NCBI GenBank assembly: GCA_025963815.1 | Contig: JAOQAA010000209.1 | Location: 1-11,300, forward strand | Reading direction: 5' to 3' | Source: Capsulimonas sp. | GTDB taxonomy: Bacteria > Armatimonadota > Armatimonadia > Armatimonadales > Capsulimonadaceae | DNA length: 11,300 bases | Shown here: piece after piece, positions 7,501 to 11,300 of the stretch | Layout: each line of letters starts with the position of its first letter | Numbering within the stretch: position 1 is the first letter of the stretch | Notes under the pieces: model-generated | The model's database searches: none | What the model was told of the DNA's origin: nothing | What the model saw: only the letters and a program-made list of their open reading frames with translations | Translations under genes and position numbers: made by a program

Positions 7501-7726
7501 GGCGCTCATCCAGGGCGTCGGTACGGTCAACGGCGTGAGCGGATACCAGTTCTCGGCCACGGTGACGGACGCGCAGGCGACCGGCGGCGGTGGCGGCTCG
7601 GACAAGATCCGTGTGCGCATTACCGGCTTCGGCGTGATTGTGTACGACAACCAGTCTGGAGCAGCGGTGAGCGCCGCCCCGACCCAGCCGATCTCCAGCG
7701 GATCGATTATGGTCAGCGGGAATTAG
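4595..7726 (+). CDS. secreted multidomain nuclease (LTD, Ig-like, OB-like, exo/endonuclease/phosphatase)
   Basis: A 1043-residue exported nuclease of the ExeM/NucH-like type, likely to degrade extracellular DNA. Residues 1-32 are a Sec signal peptide (NRKR, hydrophobic core, AHA before the cut). A lamin-tail domain spans about 35-200 (IVISQVYGGGG, NDYVELFNHSS, GWSVQY). A Big_5-like Ig domain spans 221-320. An OB-like region starts near 328 (QVTNVQGIVTAVDSNGFYMQD). The exo/endonuclease/phosphatase domain (about 590-890) has its expected residues: N598 (FNFEN), E629 (AEEIQDN), H758 (VIVNHFNSKGG), D811 and N813 (VLGDLNDFE), D886-H887 (ASDHEP). The last ~150 residues are a beta-rich domain with a glycine run, which I do not recognise. 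ATG 4595 is preferred over the adjacent TTG 4592 because AAAGGAG (4579-4585) sits nine bases upstream. Phosphate control is suggested by the repeats at 4466-4504. No cell-wall or PEP-CTERM anchor is present, so it is probably released. Confidence 0.9.
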   Translation: MFSDNRKRQFYCLAPLTVLAILGGLGQPAAHAAGSPSIVISQVYGGGGNSGATYTNDYVELFNHSSSAVNVTGWSVQYASSAGSSWQKTTLSGTIAPGHYYLVQEAQGTGGTTSLPAPNATGTIALSATAGKVALISDSTTITSGTVCPVDAADVVDFVGFGPATTCSETAPTAALSNTTAALRAQNGCTDTDNNSSDFAVTGPIPRNDATAANICSASTAPTVTTTTPASGATSVAVNANITVFFSEPVNVSGAWFTIMGASSGAHTASVSGGPTMYTLNPDADFTPGESVTVKIVGAQVTAQTGGAAMASDYTTSFTTQAVTTVTHIHDIQGAAHISPLNNTQVTNVQGIVTAVDSNGFYMQDMAPDANDATSEGIFVFTSSAPGQTVGNLVAVSGRISEFRPGNAATNLTTTEIGSPTVSTISSSNPLPTPIVIGLGGRVPPTTIIEDDASNVETNGVFDIANDGIDFYESLEGMRVQVNDPVASGPTNSFGEVSVLPDNGVNASVRTPRGGIIIRPTDFNPERIILGSALTSVPSVNVGDHFSGPAIGVLSYNFGNFMLEVTSPLTGVSGGLTREITDAPSLGQLTAATFNFENLAPSDPQSKFDRLASLIVNNLRAPDVISAEEIQDNTGATDNGVVDASTTVGKLVAAIQEAGGPTYQYRSIDPVNDQDGGQPGGNIRVGFLYRTDRGLSFIERPGAGSLTPNAVIGSGAATQLQYSPGRIDPTNSAFNSSRKPLAGEFVYNGRKLFVIVNHFNSKGGDEPLYGPNQPPARISETQRHQQAQIVNSFVANLLTADPKANVIVLGDLNDFEFSDTLTILTSGGVLADLVNTLPQLERYTYVFEGNSQVLDHILVSPNLVNTAAPVYDIVHVNSEFADQASDHEPSLVRLGVPTAGVVTGNGAFASAAGAAPGSPTASGSARFSVTAQYASGAAQPSGKVQLNLASANLNFQSTSVQSLITTGATALIQGVGTVNGVSGYQFSATVTDAQATGGGGGSDKIRVRITGFGVIVYDNQSGAAVSAAPTQPISSGSIMVSGN

Positions 7727-7735
7727 AGCTAGGAT

Positions 7736-7816
7736 GGCCCCTCCGCCCCCACTATGGGGAACCCAGAAAATGCCTTCGTCAAAAATCTGGTCCCCCAGAA
7801 TTGGGGCGGAGGGGCC
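7736..7816. repeat. 81-base quasi-palindrome between nuclease and PEP-CTERM genes
   Basis: GGCCCCTCCGCCCC (7736-7749) is repeated inverted without a mismatch at 7803-7816. Inside it, 7755-7767 pairs again with 7786-7797 (TGGGG-ACC-AGA type arms with small bulges), so the whole element can form one long hairpin with an AT-rich tip. Alternative small hairpins, CCCC-GGGG on each side, are also possible. No T run follows, so it is not a standard terminator. It may be a REP/MITE-type element, an mRNA-processing hairpin or an attenuator. Confidence 0.7.
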
Positions 7817-7861
7817 GAATGCCCACTTCTCAAGCAAGTTTCGCAGAAAGATCATTCACCC

Positions 7862-8581
7862 ATGAAATTCTTACGCTTCGCGCCGGCCGCCGCGTTTGTC
7901 GCCGGCGCTGCATTCTGCCTCACCCTCACGCCCGCCGCACAGGCCGCGCCGTTCTCATGCACCGTCAGCGGCGTCATCACTTCGGATTCTGATCTCACGG
8001 CGTTCACCGACGCGCATATCGGGGATGTGTTTACCTCGACTTTTACGCTGAACACGAGCACGCCGTTCACGGCGTCCGGCGGATACCGGGAGTATGAATC
8101 GTTCTCGTCCCTGGACGGCGCGACTGTGACGTTCAGCGGTTTCACGGTCACTCCCGACGCGCTGCTGCAGCAGGACCAATACCTGCTGGCCCGAAATGAG
8201 ATCAACACGGGCGGCGTCTTTGTCGATCCGCACGACGCGATCTTCACACAAAGCTCCAACGCGAGCGGCTCCGGTCTGACTGACGCCTACTCATCGATCG
8301 ATCTCAGCAGCGCTCCCGGACACGATCCGCTGTTCGCAACGACGCTTCCATTGACTGGCTCTGGCCTGAATGATATTAGCCAGTGGGACGTCCATAGCTT
8401 TACGTTCTACGCGACGAACACCTCGAACAATCAGGTCGGTTACTTTACCGGCGACATTACCGCGATCTCATCAGCGGCTCCCGCCGTTCCGGAACCGTCG
8501 CAAAGCGCGGCGATCGTTCTGGGCGTGGTGTGTCTCGCCGTTTGCGCCGCGCGGCGGCGACGCGCGCAGCCCATGGCGTAA
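7862..8581 (+). CDS. PEP-CTERM sorting domain protein, surface-exposed or matrix-linked
   Basis: A 239-residue exported protein. Residues 1-28 are a Sec signal peptide (MKFLRF, hydrophobic core, AQA). The C-terminus has the full PEP-CTERM tripartite signal: VPEPS at 209-213, a hydrophobic segment at about 215-230 and an RRRR stretch at 231-234. This class is processed by an exosortase in the inner membrane and ends up outside the cell, often with exopolysaccharide. The middle (about 29-205) is a beta-rich domain with no family I recognise. An upstream in-frame ATG at 7754 lies inside the palindrome and would put about 36 residues before the signal peptide, so 7862 is preferred, although its ribosome site is weak (AGAAAGA). 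No separate promoter is visible, so it may be read through from the nuclease gene. No exosortase gene lies in the window. Confidence 0.85.
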   Translation: MKFLRFAPAAAFVAGAAFCLTLTPAAQAAPFSCTVSGVITSDSDLTAFTDAHIGDVFTSTFTLNTSTPFTASGGYREYESFSSLDGATVTFSGFTVTPDALLQQDQYLLARNEINTGGVFVDPHDAIFTQSSNASGSGLTDAYSSIDLSSAPGHDPLFATTLPLTGSGLNDISQWDVHSFTFYATNTSNNQVGYFTGDITAISSAAPAVPEPSQSAAIVLGVVCLAVCAARRRRAQPMA

Positions 8582-8616
8582 TCCATCGGCCTGCCCTTGA
8601 AACCACCTCGTTCATG

Positions 8617-8653
8617 AAAAGCGTCCCGCCGATTACCGGCGGGGCGTTTTTTT
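8617..8653 (+). terminator. intrinsic terminator after the PEP-CTERM gene
   Basis: CGTCCCGCCG (8622-8631) pairs with CGGCGGGGCG (8637-8646) around a 5-base loop, with one T-G wobble, and seven T follow (8647-8653). Four A precede the stem. It ends the transcript 35-70 bases after the PEP-CTERM stop. Confidence 0.9.
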
Positions 8654-8758
8654 ATGGGAGGCGGTTGGGATGAAAATCCGCAGTCAGACTATTTTAAAGC
8701 GATGGCTCCAAACTGGCTCTATAATAGGGGCGTGCGGCGCCAGAGATGCAAATTTTTC

Positions 8759-8787
8759 TTGACAGTCAAACTGATGAGTGTTATCAT
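8759..8787 (+). promoter_or_regulatory. strong sigma-70 promoter of the glycosidase operon
   Basis: A perfect TTGACA (8759-8764) and TATCAT (8782-8787) are exactly 17 bases apart. Transcription should begin near 8794, giving a leader of about 70 bases to the ATG at 8865. The rest of the 283-base gap holds the terminator at 8617-8653 and a lone TATAAT at 8720-8725 with no convincing -35. Confidence 0.75.
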
Positions 8788-8864
8788 AAGGCGCAAGGAA
8801 ATCCAAAACAAAACCGGATGCTTCGTCGCAGCCGGTAAGAAGACAGAAGACAAGGGAGTATTTT

Positions 8865-10166
8865 ATGTCTCAAGGTGTGAATTGCAATCTATGGAAATTT
8901 GCCGCCGGCGTCGCCGTCGCGCTGCCGTTCTTTGGCGCCGTTGCTCCGCAGCGGGCGGACGCGGCGAGCGCGGGTGTCTATGGCAGCGAACGGTTTTTCA
9001 CAATGAACGCCGCAGATACTGCGGGGATCCGAGCGTCGGGAATGTCGTCGCTGTTTCTGTTCGCGATGTCCGTCAATCCCAATGGCGATTTTTACTATGG
9101 CGGCCACGTGCTCTGCCAGAACGGCGCTTATACCGGCGACGCCGGCTGGCGCTCGCGCATCGATGGGTGCCGCACGCTGCCGACCGGCGTTAATCGCATT
9201 GAGATGGCGATTGGCGGATGGGGTTCGCCGACGTTCCAGAATATCAAGGACCGTATTGCCGCCGATGGAACCGGGACCAATACCGTTCTTTATCGCAATC
9301 TGAGTGCATTGAAGAATGCTTTAGGAATTAATGCTATTCAGTTCGATGACGAGACGACCTATGATGTGGGCTCGGCGTCGGCGTTTGGCAATATGGTCGC
9401 CGCCGTGGGCATGAAAGTGACGCTGTGTCCCTACACCAACGCGGGGTACTGGCAGAGCGTCAAGGCGCAGCTTGGGGCTAAGGTGGACGCGGTCTACCTC
9501 CAGTGTTACGACGGTGGCGCGGCCAACAATCCAGCCAGCTGGAACAATCTTTTTGGTGGCCTGAAGGTCCAGGTCGGATACTGGGAGCGGGAGCGCGACG
9601 CGACGTTTCAGACCAAGATGCTGAATCTGGGACGCGCCAACGGCTGCACGGGCGGCTTCCTCTGGACGGACGACGTGGTGGACACTTCCTCGGAACTGCT
9701 GAAGTACTCCGACTGGATCCATACCAGCCTGGATAACAACGGGACTTCGACCAATGTGATCCTGAACCGCGCCACGCTGATGGCGCTGGACGCGAGCGGC
9801 GCGGGAACCGTGAACGGTACGCCGCTGATCCAATCGACCCTGCACGGCGGCAGCAACCAGCAGTGGATTAGCACCTATAGCGGCGGGCAGGGCAGTTTCA
9901 TCGGCGTCGGCAGCGGCCGAGCGGCGACGGTGGACGGTTACCAATACGGCGATAACGTCGGCGTCAGCCTCTGGGACAACATTGGCGCATTACACCAGAA
10001 ATACACCGTCCAGTACCAGGGCGCGGGCTTCTATAGCATCGTGTTTGCCCATTCCGGCAAGGCGATGCAGGTTCAGAACGCCTCCACCGCTTCCGGTGCG
10101 CGCGTGGTGCAATACACGCTGAACGCCAACGGCTACAACGCCCAGTGGGCGTTCCGCTGCCCATAA
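8865..10166 (+). CDS. secreted GH18-like glycosidase with C-terminal RICIN lectin domain
   Basis: A 433-residue exported protein. The signal peptide ends near residue 33 (RADA before the cut). Residues 35-285 resemble a GH18 (chitinase or chitin-binding) barrel: MAIGGWGS (114-121) matches the SxGG strand, INAIQFDDE (155-163) stands where DxxDxDxE is expected, YLQCYD (211-216) matches the MxYD strand, and GGFLWTDD (263-270) matches the last barrel strand. D161 and the acid E163 are kept, but the first two Asp of the motif are Asn and Gln, so activity may be altered. Residues 297-432 are a RICIN-type beta-trefoil lectin (LMALDASGAGTVNGTPLIQ, QQWI, NAQWAF) that binds carbohydrate. AAGGGAG (8852-8858) lies six bases before the ATG, and a strong promoter precedes it. 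The next gene follows after 32 bases. Family assignment is by motif only. Confidence 0.8.
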   Translation: MSQGVNCNLWKFAAGVAVALPFFGAVAPQRADAASAGVYGSERFFTMNAADTAGIRASGMSSLFLFAMSVNPNGDFYYGGHVLCQNGAYTGDAGWRSRIDGCRTLPTGVNRIEMAIGGWGSPTFQNIKDRIAADGTGTNTVLYRNLSALKNALGINAIQFDDETTYDVGSASAFGNMVAAVGMKVTLCPYTNAGYWQSVKAQLGAKVDAVYLQCYDGGAANNPASWNNLFGGLKVQVGYWERERDATFQTKMLNLGRANGCTGGFLWTDDVVDTSSELLKYSDWIHTSLDNNGTSTNVILNRATLMALDASGAGTVNGTPLIQSTLHGGSNQQWISTYSGGQGSFIGVGSGRAATVDGYQYGDNVGVSLWDNIGALHQKYTVQYQGAGFYSIVFAHSGKAMQVQNASTASGARVVQYTLNANGYNAQWAFRCP

Positions 10167-10198
10167 GGCTTTTTACGAATAGGATTTGAGAAACCACA

Positions 10199-11300
10199 AT
10201 GAAACTCAAGAATACGCTTCTTTTGCTTCTCGCTGTGAGCTTGCTGCTGGGCGTGGGAACTTCGGCGCGGGCGTTTACCCAGGCCGACGCCAATACCGCC
10301 TGGCAGTCGTACAAGCAGCAGTTCTTTTACGTGATTAACGGCAGCGAGGGATATTTTCGAAACCAGCAAGGGGGCGGTAACACCACGACGACCTATCAGC
10401 TCGCATACGATATCGAGGCGGCGGTGGACGCTAGGGACGTCACCGTGGTCAACCAAACGATCAACGGGTTTGTCGCGCTTTATGGAACCAATCCGGCGTC
10501 GTGGGATGTCGCCGAAGACGACAATATGACCTTCGCACTGGTCTTTGCCGCTGCCTATCAGCTGACCGGGAACCCAAGCCATCTGGCCATGGCGAAGAGT
10601 AATTTCGACACCTGCTATAACCGCGCCTGGGATTCGGCGAATGGCGGAGGGCTTATGCGCATTGTCCCCGGCGTCAAATCCGCGCAGGTCAACGGCCCTG
10701 GGTGCCTGGCCGCATATTTGATCTATCAAAGCGGGGGAGGAAGCGCGTATTTGACCAAGGCGCAAAACATCTACAACTGGATGCTGGCGAATGTTTGGAA
10801 CGCATCGACCGGCCAGGTGAACGCCACCCCCGGGGACACCACGAACCCTTTGTCGGCGGATGTCTCCTATTTTGCCGCGTGCTCCTACTACCTAGGATAC
10901 CCGGCAAACGTGACGCTGGCGGGCAACTTTGTGAAGAACCGCTGGGGAACCGGGATGCAGGGGTTTGGACCGGGATCCTTTCTTGGCAGCGTGAATAGCG
11001 TCAACCTGCGCTGGCTGGCGAAATCCGGCTTCGATCCCGCTTTCCTGCGCGCATGCTGTGATCGGGGGCTGACGTGCATGAATACGTCCGGTCTCGTCGG
11101 ACCGGATTTCAATCAGCCGACTTCCAACAGTCCCGCCTACTCATTTGACTGCACCAACATCATCGCCGGACTGATGTGCGCGCCTCCCGCCATCGGCCCA
11201 GGGACGTACGCCCTGTTCGTGCGCTCCACAAACCTGGCGCTCGACGCCAATCTCGCCGGAACGGCAAACGGCACGCCCGTGGTTCAGTCAGGGTATCACG
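10199..11300 (+). CDS. secreted GH76-like glycoside hydrolase with RICIN domain (3' end beyond window)
   Basis: The frame is open to the window end; 367 residues are visible. Residues 1-25 are a Sec signal peptide (MKLKNT, leucine-rich core, ARA). Residues 30-330 resemble the (alpha/alpha)6 barrel of GH76, the alpha-1,6-mannanase family: AEDDNMTFALVFAAAYQLTG carries the Asp pair D107-D108 at the place of the GH76 catalytic aspartates, WDSANGGGLMR (144-153) matches the W-GGG motif, and a later helix has YLTKAQNIYNWM. From about 337, YALFVRSTNLALDANLAGT begins a RICIN lectin domain like that of the upstream gene, cut off after about 31 residues. The gene follows the GH18-like gene by 32 bases with no terminator, so the two are probably one operon. 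The ribosome site is poor (AGGA 18-15 bases upstream), so translation may depend partly on the upstream gene. An activity against fungal mannan-type glycan is inference. Confidence 0.82.
   Translation, partial: MKLKNTLLLLLAVSLLLGVGTSARAFTQADANTAWQSYKQQFFYVINGSEGYFRNQQGGGNTTTTYQLAYDIEAAVDARDVTVVNQTINGFVALYGTNPASWDVAEDDNMTFALVFAAAYQLTGNPSHLAMAKSNFDTCYNRAWDSANGGGLMRIVPGVKSAQVNGPGCLAAYLIYQSGGGSAYLTKAQNIYNWMLANVWNASTGQVNATPGDTTNPLSADVSYFAACSYYLGYPANVTLAGNFVKNRWGTGMQGFGPGSFLGSVNSVNLRWLAKSGFDPAFLRACCDRGLTCMNTSGLVGPDFNQPTSNSPAYSFDCTNIIAGLMCAPPAIGPGTYALFVRSTNLALDANLAGTANGTPVVQSGYH

Noticed and set aside
6359..7855. Long minus-strand open frame (498 codons) opposite the nuclease gene
   Set aside because: Its translation is rich in Arg, Ala and Val with no motif. 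It mirrors a well-supported coding frame with intact catalytic residues, and such antisense frames are common in high-GC DNA.
7754..7861. Upstream in-frame start for the PEP-CTERM protein
   Set aside because: It would place the start inside the palindrome and bury the signal peptide behind about 36 non-conserved-looking residues.
8720..8725. Perfect TATAAT as a second promoter
   Set aside because: No convincing -35 lies 15-19 bases upstream, and a much better promoter is at 8759-8787.
8654..9193. Plus-strand open frame overlapping the start of the GH18-like gene
   Set aside because: It runs across the terminator edge, the promoter and the ribosome site, and its second half is an Arg-rich shadow of the signal peptide region.

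Overview
The window looks like part of a high-GC bacterial chromosome with a Gram-negative-type envelope: there is a PEP-CTERM-tagged exported protein, several Sec-signal secreted enzymes and a sigma-70 factor. The mix of secreted RICIN-tagged glycosidases, a large extracellular nuclease and PEP-CTERM resembles Armatimonadota such as Capsulimonas. That placement is an inference from style, not a sequence match. All genes I support lie on the + strand. I see no rRNA, tRNA, CRISPR array or transposase.

Left end (1-1764): a 5'-truncated gene for a TIR-domain protein with an apparently intact catalytic glutamate, joined to about 450 residues of unrecognised, mostly helical sequence. Its base composition is clearly more A+T-rich than the rest of the window, so it looks acquired. 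Its last codons may contain a frameshift.

Regulatory block (1846-4454): an RpfG-like receiver plus HD-GYP protein that has lost both the phospho-accepting aspartate and the histidine of the HD pair. It is followed by a 360-base AT-rich control region with a good sigma-70 promoter overlapped by an inverted repeat. Next comes a primary-type (or group 2) sigma factor, closed by a textbook intrinsic terminator.

Secreted nuclease block (4466-8653): four TTAA(C/T)(G/A) half-sites at an exact 11-base period sit just upstream of a -10 box, which is the layout of a PhoB/PhoP box array. They precede a 1043-residue secreted nuclease (lamin-tail, Ig-like, OB-like and exo/endonuclease/phosphatase domains). 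This suggests phosphate scavenging from extracellular DNA under phosphate limitation. An 81-base quasi-palindrome separates it from a PEP-CTERM surface protein gene, and a terminator ends the block.

Glycan block (8759-11300, continues past the window): a strong promoter drives a GH18-like secreted protein with a C-terminal RICIN lectin domain. After 32 bases follows a GH76-like (alpha-1,6-mannanase family) secreted protein whose own RICIN domain is cut by the window edge. The pair looks like an operon for attacking chitin- or mannan-type polymers, for example fungal walls.
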